Shown: positions 21,570 through 33,573 of the stretch, one piece after another
Layout of the letters: each line of letters starts with the position of its first letter
How positions within the stretch are numbered: position 1 is the stretch's first letter
DNA from: Macrotrachela quadricornifera
Taxonomy: Eukaryota; Rotifera; Eurotatoria; Philodinida; Philodinidae
DNA: 64,000 nucleotides
Direction of reading: 5' to 3'
Assembly (NCBI GenBank): GCA_022393335.1
Contig: JAJEKB010021193.1
Location: 1,202,011-1,266,010, forward strand
The notes under the pieces: generated by a model
The model's database searches: none
Seen by the model: only the letters and a program-made list of their open reading frames with translations
Told to the model about the DNA's origin: nothing
Position numbers and translations under genes: made by a program

Positions 21570-23828
21570 ACATGAATCAGAATAGCTTTAGTTAGTTTGT
21601 GTACTAGAAAAACTTTGTGTTTGCTTTGCACTACTTTCGTTAACCCAAAGTGGAAAGAAGTGAAATCAGATTTTTTTTGATTAAAAGTTCATTTTTTTAA
21701 TTATATTTAATTCAGTATATAAGTAATGTTTAATAATAGTTGTATAGGCATGATGTTTATTATCTTGTTTGTAACAGAACCTAAATAAACTGGACATGAA
21801 TTGAGGGGACCCCTCCCTTAACAAACCCAATTTTTCAAAAAATTCGAAGTTCAGTTTTTTCCATAGGAAGATGCACCAGAATCGTAGCTTTCAGAATATA
21901 TATAGGTTTTTAAAAAATGAATGGATTTTCATAGACTTATCGAAAAAAACTCGACCTCGCTATCACGTGTTCAAAATATTTTGTGATTTTTTGAAAATTC
22001 AGTTAATTTTGATATTATAATTGAATAAAACACTTTTTTTATCTATCCTTAAACACTTCCTAACAGACAGACATGTGGATTATCGGTTTATGAGATATCT
22101 TCAATATTGAACATTTGAATTAGAAGTATATGGTATATGAATCGGTCTGTGAAAACTTAAAGTTTGTTTGTGAGAAAACTCAACAAATATATGAAGAATG
22201 AATCTATTATGCTGTTTTTAAAAATAGTTTTCGTTCTTGATGTCAAATAGGTGCAGATATTAAGTAGTATGTTTTACAAGTAGTGATACCTCATATATTT
22301 CCTTTTTTTTATCTTTTTCTTTCAGGGGTAAGGATAGACGAGTGAAGGATAAGTGTGGATGTGAATCAGTATATTTTTAAAGTACAAAAATACAATAAGA
22401 ATTATATACATTACTTGAACTAGATATAAAAAACTAACTGAGCATGATGGGTGATATCAGTTTATCCTATTTGTGAGATATTTTGAAAACGGCTAGCGAT
22501 ATATATTGAATATATGCCATTTTATTACGGTTTTTTCTGAATTTCAACAAAAAAAAGAAAAAAAATTTTAAAACTTATTTATCGTTTTTCTCGAAACAAT
22601 TTTTTGGTAGTAAAGTCGAAATAATTCTTGCTGAGTTTAAGATATTTCTAATTTTTTTTTTATTTTAAAGGTTCAAAGAAGAGTAAACTTTTGTCCGAAC
22701 GGATTTCCTATAATTGACTCCTAATCTGAGAAAAGCGAAATTTACTGCCGCTAGGTCACCCATTTTTCTAGTAACTTACACACTATGTCGACTAAAATGT
22801 TCATAAAAAATGAATGAAGAAGAATTTTAAAATTCTGTTCGAACGAAACTTGGCCACTGACGTTAGCTTTAATTTAAAATCAACCCGAGCTCTCTATCTT
22901 TGATAGTGATGAAGTTATTAAAGGTCTTCTGGAAGGTAGTAAATCAACTATAAGCTGGGTACAGTATGGCGTGTCGGACTGAAATTTTTACTACAACAGT
23001 TTCTCATCAGGTCCACTCATCACAGAAAATTTCAGCCCAAAAAGACTGTTTTAAGTGAAAAGTCTATTGTGCGGGGGGGGGGGGGGCTTAACAGTGTTGA
23101 ATTGTATTGATAAACACTAACAGTAACACTTACTTTAATAGACTGAGACATTATGTTCTACTTTTCTGATCTGATTATTTAATCACGCATACTTCAATAA
23201 AACTAATAATAATCGAATAATTTACGAGTCACTACAGAAATAAGACTGGCATCTTCTTCTATTAAATTTTTACAGTAAAAACGTGCGTAATTAGATATAT
23301 GAAAAGCAGATCTATTACCTACCTTCTACCCTCCAACTGTGCAATATCAATTTTATGATTTAAAACAATATTTCAATAAACTTTTGTTTGCCAATGATTC
23401 AGTTTCATCATAGATTCAAACAAAGTGAGTCAAATAGAAAATGACTGTATTTGTTGACATCATTCGGTCAACAAAATAATATTACAAGAATATGAAATAA
23501 AACTAAAATAATATTAAAAGATTGCTCAACAAACTACTGATACCATTAAAACAATAAGATATTAACTGTTAGCTTGAAACTAAGATAAAACTTGTTACTC
23601 AATTTTTTGCAATAATAATTATCTATTATATATGAATCATATAGTATATTCATTCTTATTGTGAAAGAACAACCAACAAGCAAGTTTGTTCTTCGTCGAT
23701 GTTTTTTCTTTGACACATTACAACAGCAAGCACGTGTAGAATAAAAAAAACAAATATATATTGGATTTTATTCAGATTTTTTATTCTATAGTTTCTAGAT
23801 CATATCTGTTCTAAATTAATACGTTTAA
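21570..23828. other. gene-free stretch with a G14 run
   Basis: No exons recognised. A run of 14 G lies at 23073-23086. A C-rich block (GGGGACCCCTCCC) lies near 21805. A homopolymer next to an end-like sequence resembles the ends of the element at 51550-52288, so 21805-23086 might be a diverged relative, but I could not establish inverted arms. Confidence 0.35.
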
Positions 23829-24533
23829 ATGAGCAATAATCAGGTACGTTTAACGTTTTTTTATTCATATTCAAATCTCATATATTTATTCTTATCTGTT
23901 TTACTGTATGTATAGCGACGATACCCTATGATGTCACGTATGTTGCACGCATCATCTGGTCGACATAATTTCGATGTTGTTAAACCGGACAATAAATATC
24001 GTTGGATCGGTTCTCGACAAAAGAGATTACGTTTAACTTCGCCCGATATCATTCAACAACAGACTCATGAAGCGATTAAAACTGCGAATGAATCAAATTT
24101 AAAAAAAATTAAAGATGAATGTGAATTAGTCAACGATAAACAAATCGAAAAACAATCATCTGTTCAACATACTAATATAACATGCGATGGATGTTTTAAA
24201 TCACCAATCATGGGCGATAGATACAAATGTATGTTTTGTCCAAATCTTGATTTTTGTCAAGATTGTAAATCATTAACAACTCATCAACATGATTTAACAC
24301 ATCCATTAATATATATTCGTGATTCAAATCTAATTAAATCATCGATTTACACTGAAGACATTAGTGAATTTATACATTTGAATACGAGATGTGTGGGTTG
24401 TTCGGCATCACCTATTATTGGTATACGTTATCATTGTATTCAATGTGCAGTGAATTTATGTGAAAAATGTGAATTTCTTGGTTTACATGATATTTCACAT
24501 AAACGTTTAAAAACTATTCTTCCTGATAAATAA
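23829..24533 (+). CDS. protein with two ZZ-type zinc fingers
   Basis: Two exons: 23829-23843 (MSNNQ) and 23916-24533, split by a 72-base GTACGT...TATAG intron in phase 0. The product is 210 residues. The N-terminal 85 residues are basic and polar. The first ZZ finger (about residues 92-140) shows the order CDGC, CMFCP, DFCQDC, then histidines, as in mind-bomb, HERC2 and p62 type ZZ domains. The second (about 160-200) has CVGC, CIQC, LCEKC and closing histidines. ZZ fingers bind two zinc ions and usually contact protein N-termini, histone tails or SUMO. No RING or PB1 domain is present, so it is not a full p62/NBR1 or mind-bomb protein and probably acts as an adaptor. Confidence 0.88.
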
Positions 24534-25481
24534 CATACTGTTTTGTTGAAATTTGTCTTGATGATTTTCTTTTTAAATAAATTCAATAATATAAATAGAA
24601 CTTGAAGGTATATCTCGGAAATGAGATTAACATGCTATTATTCATCAAAATTTCAGTTATGTAGCTAGTTTTTAATATTTTCAATCGTTCACAGCGTGAC
24701 GTAATAGAATACATACTTTTGTTCATTTTAGTAAATTTTCATCTATTGATTTCCTTTGACGTATCGGAGTGATTACATATCGTGTACTCTTATTTGGTGC
24801 CATGAGTTTCAATGGCTGATAAACCAAAATTTTCTTTCAAACGATAATCGACATCTTAAACAATATTTAATGATTGACACGAAATCGTTGCAAATCTTCT
24901 TTGACATTGTTTACTATTGAATAACCTTCAATACTCATCCATGATGTTAAGACTTTCACCTTGCATCAGGTGTAATACACACATTTGAGAAATACTTGAA
25001 CACCCTATTGATGTTGGTCTTCGAATTTGACAACGATAATTTAATATTTTTTCAAGTATAGATATTATTTTCACGATATGCTGTAGGCATGATGATCTTT
25101 TATAATTATTTATAGATATGAGTAATCTATCATAATTCTCTTAAGAGCCAAATAGATGACTGTAGTACTTATCATTGGAAGTGACTTATCTGTGGTTCTA
25201 AAAGAACTGTATGTATGATGTAAGTTTGTTCTCCGTCTTAACTCTCATGAGAATCACCACACGTTAACTATGGGGGTAATGAAAAAGTATATCTTAGTTA
25301 CAAAGATCATTCTTCAGCAAGACAAAGAGATATAGTGCTGAATTATATGATCCATTAAAAAATAGCTAAATAATTGGTGAAAAGATATTTGAATTTTTGT
25401 ATATATTCAAATTATATTCATTATTTACTTTCCATCCTTTAATTCATATTGTTTATTCTCTTTAGTCAAAGAAACTTTTTT
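24534..25481. other. intergenic stretch, convergent gene ends
   Basis: Lies between the 3' ends of the ZZ gene and the RING gene. I see no coding exon or RNA gene in it. Confidence 0.45.
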
Positions 25482-26847
25482 TTAAAGAATAAAATTCAAA
25501 CATGTGAGAACAAATGTTTCTGGTTTCGAAGTATCCGTAATTTTTTCAGGCTTAAATGTTATTCGATCAATTTTTTCCCAATTCATTTCGAACAATGTCG
25601 GATTTTCGTTGGTCAATACAAAACTTTTTGTATCTAAAACTACATCCGAACGATAAACTGTAACATCAAGTTTAAAATTGTCATGATAAGTTGACATTGC
25701 TACAAAGGAATGAAGACCAAAGGTTTGTTGTAGATTTTCTAAGAATATTGACAGAGGACGTCCATAACCATTATATACTATCGTATCTACTGAAGCAGTA
25801 AATGCATTCAAAAATTTCAATTGACGACTATTCTTGGCAAAAGTTTCAAACATATAGTAGGCATTTTCCCAATTGAATCCAGCGTATCCATTCGGAATAT
25901 GATCACCTTTAGGTTTCGCTTGAGGAATATTAGCAAATGTTACAGTTGAAATACGTAACGATGCTGAAATAATAATTATCAGTTTCTTTTTATCTTATTA
26001 CATGCATTGGAATAGATCTTACTAACCTCTCGTCGGTTCGACATTTGTATTTATGGATGGTGTAAACATTGCCAATGATCCTAGTTCCAAAGTTGGCGGC
26101 AATAAGGATCCATAAACTGGAACCGATGATGTAACTACATGTAATTCAAAAATTCCAGATAAATCTTTCCATCAATAATTACTTACAATCTTGTAGATCA
26201 ATGACTAATTGTGTTTTTCTTGCATAATTCTGATTTAGACGATGTTGATTGTATAGATTTGTCATTTTATTATTATTTTCCATCACTATTGATGATGTTT
26301 TGCCTACTTGAGTGATTCTATTAGCGAGGGTTGTTATTGGATTTTGTAAACATTTCAAAGTATGTTCTTCATTATTTCTTTTATAAGTACAACTATATTT
26401 CAGACATAGTTGTTCTTGAGGTAAACATTCTTTTCCATGTTCATCTAAATCTTTTTTGAGCATTTCTTTTAAACAATTTGAACATTGTGTCAATTTATAA
26501 TCGCATTCTTCTAATTCATGTTTTTCCAATGCTTCATAAGGTATAGATAGAGTGCATCCATTCATTTTATAACGACAATCTAATTTTAATTTTGATAATA
26601 TTTTAAGAAGAATAGGAGGAGGTCGTTTCTCTTGAAAATAACAGTTAAATGGACATTTATTTGGATTATCATTCAGCCATAAACGAATACACTTTAAACA
26701 GAAGGCATTTTCACATGTCTTACAAGCAATAGGTTTCCATAGCACGTTAGTACATATGGGGCATAAGATAAAGTCTTCATCAATTTCTCCATTAATACGA
26801 TCGGTTGAGAGAGAATCGGTATGAATTATTGTTTTACTAGAAGCCAT
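25482..26847 (-). CDS. RING/TRAF-type zinc-finger protein with an extra C-terminal beta-rich domain
   Basis: Three exons read leftward: 26847-26187, 26134-26027 and 25963-25482. The introns are 52 and 63 bases with GTAAGT/GTTAGT donors and TGTAG/TTTCAG acceptors. I chose the ATG at 26847 (MASSK). An upstream ATG at 26952 adds a hydrophobic lead and cannot be excluded. In the 416-residue product, a RING starts at residue 29 (CPIC...CENAFCLKC...CPFNC); asparagine sits where His normally lies (CENAFC instead of C-x-H-x-F-C). TRAF-type fingers follow at about 90-170. A linker precedes residues 257-416, a separate domain rich in aromatic and beta-type sequence (GYAGFNWENAYYMF, TLFEMNWEKIDRITF). 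The first half suggests an E3 ubiquitin ligase. The last part is not the usual TRAF/MATH domain and, from memory, resembles a beta-sandwich module of bacterial secreted proteins. Confidence 0.88.
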
Positions 26848-26952
26848 CACAACGAACGACAAAAAAACAATGAAAATAAACTGCAACTTTTCTGCGCTCG
26901 AATACCTGACGTATGTTTCAAATATTAACTGATAGAGTCTTTTTCTCTTCAT

Positions 26953-29777
26953 GCCCTACACCTACATGCTTCATGTAATTATATACGTATTTATTTTTTC
27001 ATTCGTTGATTCACAATTTCACGATTTGTCAATGACATACATTTTGGTATAAGTAAAAGCGTTAATGATGAGAGTAGGTAAACAGAGACTGCAATTGATC
27101 CTTATTGTCAACAGAAATGGATGAAAAAAACGTCATATTGATCAGAAGCAACAAGGAGAAAAACAGCGGATAGAAAGCAAGCCAATCTTTTTTTTTTTAT
27201 AACAAACGGTACATGAAATCAGAGAATTCTCATTTTCATAAACCGACAACGAGTGTTAGACTATGAATCGTTCATGCCTCCTTCATACTCGTCTATTAAT
27301 TTAGCATAAATTGTATCTTACTCATTTAGAACATATCTTTTCAGCAACTTATAATTTTGAAAACAGATGGCTAAACACATGAAGAGATTGAGTAGGTATT
27401 TAGCTTATTGTGAGCAACTAGCTGCGTTCGACATGCTGTAGGAGTGTCTACAAACGATTATTCGCGAGTCTGTGGGGTCCACAGATTAAAGGCTTGTGTT
27501 TATTTCGTGAAACTTTATTACAGTTTTGATATATAAAAATTAAAAATGAAACAGGAGCATTGTTAGCTAATTGGAATTATAATGAATATTTGCCTACGAA
27601 ATGTGAACTTCTGTACTCTTATTGAAAATTATATTCTTGCCAATCAGAGCAATGATATAACTATAGAATGCTTGCATTTGAATTAATCGTATCTACTATG
27701 TATCTGACGAAAGAAATTGAAACTGAGAGAACTAAAATGGCAACCCTGAAAATCCCTGAAATACAAAAAAAAACTTTGATGATTTTTCCAAGTTAAGATA
27801 GTGGTAGATAACGTCACTGACGAAACACAAAAATCGATTTCAATTCTAAGTTAGCCAAATTCATAGAGTTTGGCCCACAAAACACGCACGTATCTTTAAA
27901 CTAATCCAAACACATATTCCATCTTATAAATCTCGATGAATTATATTTATGGTAAAAATTTTAGTTTACAAGATCATTTATGTATGGAGATATAGGTTAT
28001 AGGAATTTAACTGAAAAATGAGACTTTGCATATTATTTTATTGTACGGGCCTAACGCATCGACTCATATACTGACTTTTAATTCTCGATCATATCTATGG
28101 TCTATCTCAAGTAATAGTGCCACAAAATTATACACTACTAAGATCTTTAAGACAAATTTCAATAACAAATGATTTAGCAGGTTTCAGATAGAGCAGATTT
28201 TACTTCATCAAAAGTTTTTTTTTCTCTACAGTAAAGAGGATCAGATTGATTTTATCAAAGTAGGGCAGGAATGATCGTTTGTCGTGCAACTGTCAGCAGT
28301 TGTAAGATTTGAGATTATGAATAATCCTTGAACTTATGAACTTTCTGTGATAAACTTTCGTTACACTTTTTTATATCCAACAAAAGATAATTCATATAAG
28401 ACATAGAAACAAATAAACTTTGTTTTAACTCATGAAATCACATATTGTTGAACCAGACATTTAGTATTAAGCGATGCCATTATTTGGAAAAAGTTAAATC
28501 GGCTTTCTCTGAAACGTCAAGAGTTTTTTAACTACAAGCCGTTGTTAGTACATGAGGAAAAAAATTTCATTAATCTTAACTACACTGAAATAAGTGTAAA
28601 GTAATACATCATGATCTTTCGTTTATTACCATTGCAGTATAACCTTCTCAATATTTATAATCGTAATCTATTTCTTCGCGAAATCTTTTACGTCGTAAAA
28701 CCTATTAAAGACGTGTTATACATTGTGATTTTGTAGTTTCTTTTGTGACTTTAAAGTTATAGATTCTTCATTTAGTAGTTTATTTTATCCAAGTATTCGA
28801 AAAGGCTTTAAGAAAACACAAAAACAATCACTAGATTACACACGGCTACATCGAATAACAAGTCTTTCCTAAGGTTTATGACATAGAAGAATTTATGAAA
28901 CACTAGATTATGATCATCAGCCGTGGAAAAGTTTTTAAAATAGTAATGAACGAAAACATCATTTACAATCTTCTAGTCTTTTTTTAGTAGTATGTAAGAG
29001 AAGCTCTATTGTTATTGCTGCTTTTATTTATAAAACGAGCTTTGTTTTTCGTATAGTTGCATAGTTAACTTTCAAAAGAAAGCATAAAAACGTATATGAT
29101 AAATCGGATTCGTCAAAATTTCTCTCATATATTGATATGAGGATCACTTACATAAAAAAAAAACTGAAATAGACTGCTTTCATCGGACAAAATTCATCGC
29201 AAAAATCTTAGTATATCAGATATACTTGTAATTCTCTCATTATTTTTGGACTCATTTCAAGCAAACTTTAAAGACTATAGATTTTATTAATGATTGATAT
29301 AATTACAGATATTAATTAAAAGAAAAATGATGGAGACGTAAGGTAAGAATTACTAAAAGATACAGCTGCAACCCTATTATTATGTCAACTAGGAGATGAA
29401 TATAACGAGTAGAAAAGTAACTATATCTTTTATATAACGCTAAAAATATGAGGAATGATCCATATTACCATTCATTTCGACCCGATTCACTCGAACATCC
29501 TCAAGAAAAATACAATCCAATTTCTAAATTGCTTTTCCGACATATTGTCATCTTTTATCGAAGAAGAATGTTACTATCATGAGAAACAGACAATTTCTTT
29601 CCTGTTCTTGATTGTGATATTAAAAAGTTATCTTTCTTTTTTGTAGGCCATTGATATTCATTTTCTTCGTATCTGTAAAACAAAAGACTTATTTTTAAAA
29701 GCACACATCAATATATAGACTTTCCATTGGCTTAAGTGAACGTAATTCAAGACTACACATCTCATCGATAAATAAAA
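26953..29777. other. gene-free AT-rich stretch
   Basis: No supported exon chain on either strand. It lies between divergent genes and so presumably holds their promoters. A 63-codon open frame at 29455 lacks any domain, and I did not call it. Confidence 0.45.
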
Positions 29778-30311
29778 ATGTCTTTTCATTCTCGTTTTTG
29801 TCATTCACTTGTCTATCTTCATGTCTTGATTGTCATTGCCGAATATATGTTAACTGTAACATTATTTATTCTCATTTCCAGCTCTCATTTTGAACTTTTC
29901 TTTAAAATCAACCATCTTGACGATAACTCTCCAGAGTTAATCAATGGTACAAACTTGACCGTTATTATTCTTCTATTCTTTTTGGACGCCATTCGAATAG
30001 TGACCTTATCGATTTTTGTGATTGTTCTATTGCTACCTCCTAGGTTATGCATCTGTATCTTGTGTATATCTAATTATCGAAGTGCAATGTTGAATTTATT
30101 GAAAGCGAAATCAACACATCGATTTCTTTCGTTTAATTGTAACTGTCCATGTTATCTTCTACGTCCCAAACTACCTTTTCAATTGAAATGTGCATTTCCT
30201 ATAATGATTACCAGCATCTGCCTGACTATGATAGGATTGTGTTTCGTCGTTCGACATAATATAACACTAAAAAGTCTTGCTGTTATCATCGCTATCTCAT
30301 TCTTTTTCTAA
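29778..30311 (+). CDS. putative four-helix membrane protein
   Basis: A single open frame of 177 residues from an ATG after an A-rich leader. Four strongly hydrophobic segments are visible: about residues 10-34 (VYLHVLIVIAEYMLTVTLF), 60-86 (TVIILLFFLDAIRIVTLSIF), a cysteine-rich segment near 88-96 followed by a basic loop, 138-158 (FPIMITSICLTMIGLCFVV), and the extreme C-terminus (LAVIIAISFFF). The loop after helix 1 has NGT and NLT glycosylation sites. I do not recognise the family. Its 3' end meets the piggyBac relic on the other strand, so truncation at the C-terminus is possible. Confidence 0.5.
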   Translation: MSFHSRFCHSLVYLHVLIVIAEYMLTVTLFILISSSHFELFFKINHLDDNSPELINGTNLTVIILLFFLDAIRIVTLSIFVIVLLLPPRLCICILCISNYRSAMLNLLKAKSTHRFLSFNCNCPCYLLRPKLPFQLKCAFPIMITSICLTMIGLCFVVRHNITLKSLAVIIAISFFF

Positions 30312-30344
30312 TAGTAACTTCGCTATTGGACTACTACCACTATC

Positions 30345-30990
30345 GCGCATGGTGGCTTTCTGATTTCAGTTAGGATTTTTTTCTCTCCATATGATCAATG
30401 CGTTTATATCAGCAATATCAATCATTCCGTAAAAAATACAAAATGGCCATCATCTTATACCTCTTTTCACGGTATATTTATGGCGCATTTCATGTAAAGT
30501 ATCAACAACTCATTTTGTTTTATTCCACTACAGTTTAATATTCGGTTTTCCGCTTTTTTTATCAACGAGATTATCATGATGTTTCGAAGATAACAATAAA
30601 ATTGCTTTATTTTGTTTGAGAACAAATGAAACTAATGTTAAGTAATCTTAAAAAGCAAAAAGAGATGAATTAACTTCACGACTTTTATTTGACTGAAACT
30701 CGTTAGAAATTTCTGGTTTATTTTAACGTAATGTTCCTATAGCAGTAATTTTCTTCGTTTGACGTTGTTTAGCAAGTTGAACGCTTGTGAGAAAGTTATC
30801 AAATGTAACAGTTCAGTTCAAATCATACAATGGCTTTAACAAGTCTAAAATTACACTGGTATCGATCCGTTTTTGTCGTTACTGATTAGGTTGTCGTCCA
30901 ATGTAAAGGAGTGCATTGAAAACGTAATACGAACCTGATGCTATTGAAGAATATATATAGAAGTGCATATGACGCAGTGGAAATAGAAGA
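30345..30990 (-). pseudogene. decayed piggyBac transposase
   Basis: Conceptual translation of the minus strand keeps the order of piggyBac (DDE_Tnp_1_7) landmarks in one mostly continuous frame interrupted by several stops. First comes a segment like YVFN-LLYIGR, then LLKPLYDLN-TVTFDNF (the catalytic-Asp block), TSVQLAKQ, ITAIGTLR and KSREVNSS. The NKAILLLSS-HHD block follows, then a segment resembling VDTLHEMRHKYTVKR and finally WPFCIFYGMIDIADINA. At least five internal stops make it dead. The N-terminal half and the ends were not found. It is distinct from the deleted copy at 41223-41552. Confidence 0.85.
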
Positions 30991-31859
30991 ATGCAATATA
31001 TAGAAAACACAAAGCGATCGATGGTATTAGCTGATATCGAGCACTTTTTGAGTGTGGTTTTTAAGTAACCCACTTGGAAATACTACAGTTAATTTTTGGT
31101 TATTAATGTCCTCATCCTTTATAAAAATAATTATTCAAATCTATACAATGAAAAGAATGTACAAAGGTTTGAGAAGTATGCCTGATCTGTAAAACATCAC
31201 AAAGAAGCTTTTACAATTTATTTCATGAAACGTTATGTATAAAATACATATGTTACTGATTTCAATGTTTTCTTCTTCCATTCTGTGTAGAAATATCAAA
31301 AAGATTTCTTCAAATAATTACATCTACATATTTACTCAGACATATATTAAATCATTATAATTTGTTGATTTTGAATATCATTAGTCTTATCTGTATGAGA
31401 TTTTCGTTTTTTACTGCGAATTATGCTTCGAAGAAGGCATGGTTACAATTATACAAATATGAACTTTTGAAAACATTTTCTTTCTCTTCTCCTTCAATTA
31501 TTTTATAGTGGCCTTCATGTGATCAATAAAATAAAATCTGAAAAGAAATTATACTTTACGTATATATCTATTAGACCTTGTGCATATTTCATACTTGAGT
31601 AAGCAATATGTATTGTCTTTCATTCTGTCTATTTTTATCATACACTTCCTTTGCGTTGGTGTGATAGATGGTAAGAAATGATTCAATAATTCCCCATCTA
31701 TTTGTTTCGATGGGAGAATATTCGTCTCTCCATCTTTCCCTGTTTGTACAACTGAACTATATATAAATCCATAACAAAATCAAAGAACCATATTACTTAG
31801 AAATATCTTTCGACTCATTTACGAATCGGTTTTCTAACATCAATCAACAGTGCACAACA
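30991..31859. other. intergenic region upstream of the cysteine-rich peptide gene
   Basis: Contains no coding exon that I can support. A TATA-like element near 31759 precedes the peptide gene. Confidence 0.45.
31759..31766 (+). promoter_or_regulatory. TATA-like box
   Basis: TATATAAA lies 94 bases before the ATG at 31860, a plausible spacing for a short 5' UTR. AT-rich sequence makes chance occurrence easy. Confidence 0.4.
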
Positions 31860-32150
31860 ATGCAGAAGATTAACAACAAAGTTTCTTTGATTATTGTGTT
31901 AGTTTTATTGGCAGTAAGTTGTGTGATTGAAGCAGTAGAATTTCGAGATTTAATTCCAAAAAATAATTTACATCGTGTGAAAAGGCAAAGCATTCCTTGT
32001 AAACTTGGTTGCACTGCTTGTATTTGGGAAGGTGGTAGAACTAATCTCAATGGTTATGTTACTTGTACTAGTCCTGGTTGGGTTTATAGAGATTGCGGTA
32101 AAGGCACTAAGTGTCGAAAAACTGCTGATTGTAGCGTTCATTGTGGTTAA
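31860..32150 (+). CDS. secreted cysteine-rich prepropeptide
   Basis: A 96-residue product with a textbook signal peptide (VSLIIVLVLLAVSCVIEA), a short propeptide and a dibasic cleavage site (HRVKR) near residue 42. The predicted mature peptide of about 54 residues holds eight cysteines (PCKLGC-AC ... VTC ... RDC ... TKC ... ADC ... VHC), enough for four disulphides, and ends in CG. This is the layout of defensin-like, antimicrobial or other secreted disulphide-rich peptides. I do not match it to a named family, and no activity can be assigned. It is flanked on both sides by transposon relics. Confidence 0.8.
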   Translation: MQKINNKVSLIIVLVLLAVSCVIEAVEFRDLIPKNNLHRVKRQSIPCKLGCTACIWEGGRTNLNGYVTCTSPGWVYRDCGKGTKCRKTADCSVHCG

Positions 32151-32696
32151 AGAATGAGGTAAATTTTTTATCATGTAGAACTTGTAAAGAATTTGCTAGA
32201 GATCGTATAGCATAACACTTACAGTCGATATATGTTTGTTTGACTTTTTAGGATGTTAATCTGAAACAAAATTACACATAAAAAATCAAAACATTGGCAG
32301 CAATTATTCCAAATATTGAACAATATTATTAATTATTCATTTTCTTTTCTTCATATTATCAACAATGTAATTAATATTTTTATTTTTATTTTTATTTTTT
32401 TCTGTGATAAATTTATTTTCTTCTGTCAAACTCTTACGCATTTCAGTTTTTTATTACTAATAAAATATTCACTTCTCATTAATCGTTGTATTTCGAATGT
32501 CAATTAAAAGCGCAGATTGACGTGTCTATGCTTAAATGAGAGAAATATAATCTGTTGTTCTCAACTTTTGCTTTTCAATAACCAATTAGTTTGTTGAAGA
32601 CAAATTAATGAATGCATCATTTATTTCACCGACGTGTTTCGCGTTTGTTACTATATAACTACTTATTAGGGCTGTGCATTACATTTTGAATTAGGG

Positions 32697-33573
32697 TATG
32701 AATTAGCTCAGTATCTAAATGAATTATTTCAGTATCTAATTGAATTAATTCAGTACCTAATTTAATGAAAATCTCAATGTAAATTCTTGAATGTATATTC
32801 TTCATTTGAGTGTTTTCATTAAATCAAATTGAACTAATTAAATTGAATTGAGTTTCTGCTCATGTTAGGTCTAACTTTTACTCTCTTTACCTAACTCTCC
32901 TCTATTGAAATAAAATCATAACTATAAATAGTTATGACAAACTTACAACAAACCATGAAATGGAAAGTTCCATAGATGATCAAACAAGAAAGGACAATTT
33001 CAATATATGAGAAGGAGAGATAAAGAAAAGGCCAACACATATGTTATGTGTATAAGAAGAGGGAATAGAAGAACGAAAGGAATAATCCAAGAGCAGAACG
33101 AAAGAAATAAGGATTATCAATCGAATTTGTGGCAAATCAACTTCGTCGAAAACAAAACTCAATGGAAAGAAAGCACCTGTAATTGTAAGAATTTCCAAAA
33201 GAACTACATCTGCAAACATTTAATCGTCCTTGCAATCTGCTATGGATACGAGATCGTTCTTCTCACAGCACAAACAATGGAATTAGATTGCAGGGTTGCT
33301 AGAGGTCGTCCTGCAAGAGTAACCATGGCTTTAAATATCATTCGAGTGCCACCCAGCAAGACTAACAAGCGTGCCAATCTTGAAATGAATAAGGACACAA
33401 CATCGAAGAAAGCCAAGAAATCTGAATGTTTTCTTTCGTTTTTGTACACATTTTCATTAAAATTAGATACTGAATTAATTCAATTAGATACTAAATTAAT
33501 ACATTTTTCGGAGAAAAAATAAAAAAAATATTAGATACTAGATTAATTTATTTAGATACTGGATTAATTTATT
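32697..33573 (+). mobile_element. MULE (Mutator-like) remnant with SWIM finger and inverted subterminal repeats
   Basis: The open frame at 33007-33522 (171 codons, ATG start) contains a SWIM zinc finger (CNCKNFQKNYICKH, pattern CxCx7CxH) and then a RGRPARVTMAL motif, the usual order at the C-terminus of MULE transposases. The DDE catalytic part is missing. About 22-base units of the type TCAGTATCTAAnTGAATTA are tandemly repeated at 32697-32766. The same unit appears in reverse orientation at 33468-33573, so the repeats bracket the gene like subterminal inverted repeats. The frame runs into the right-hand repeats. I consider it a truncated, non-autonomous element. Confidence 0.72.
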
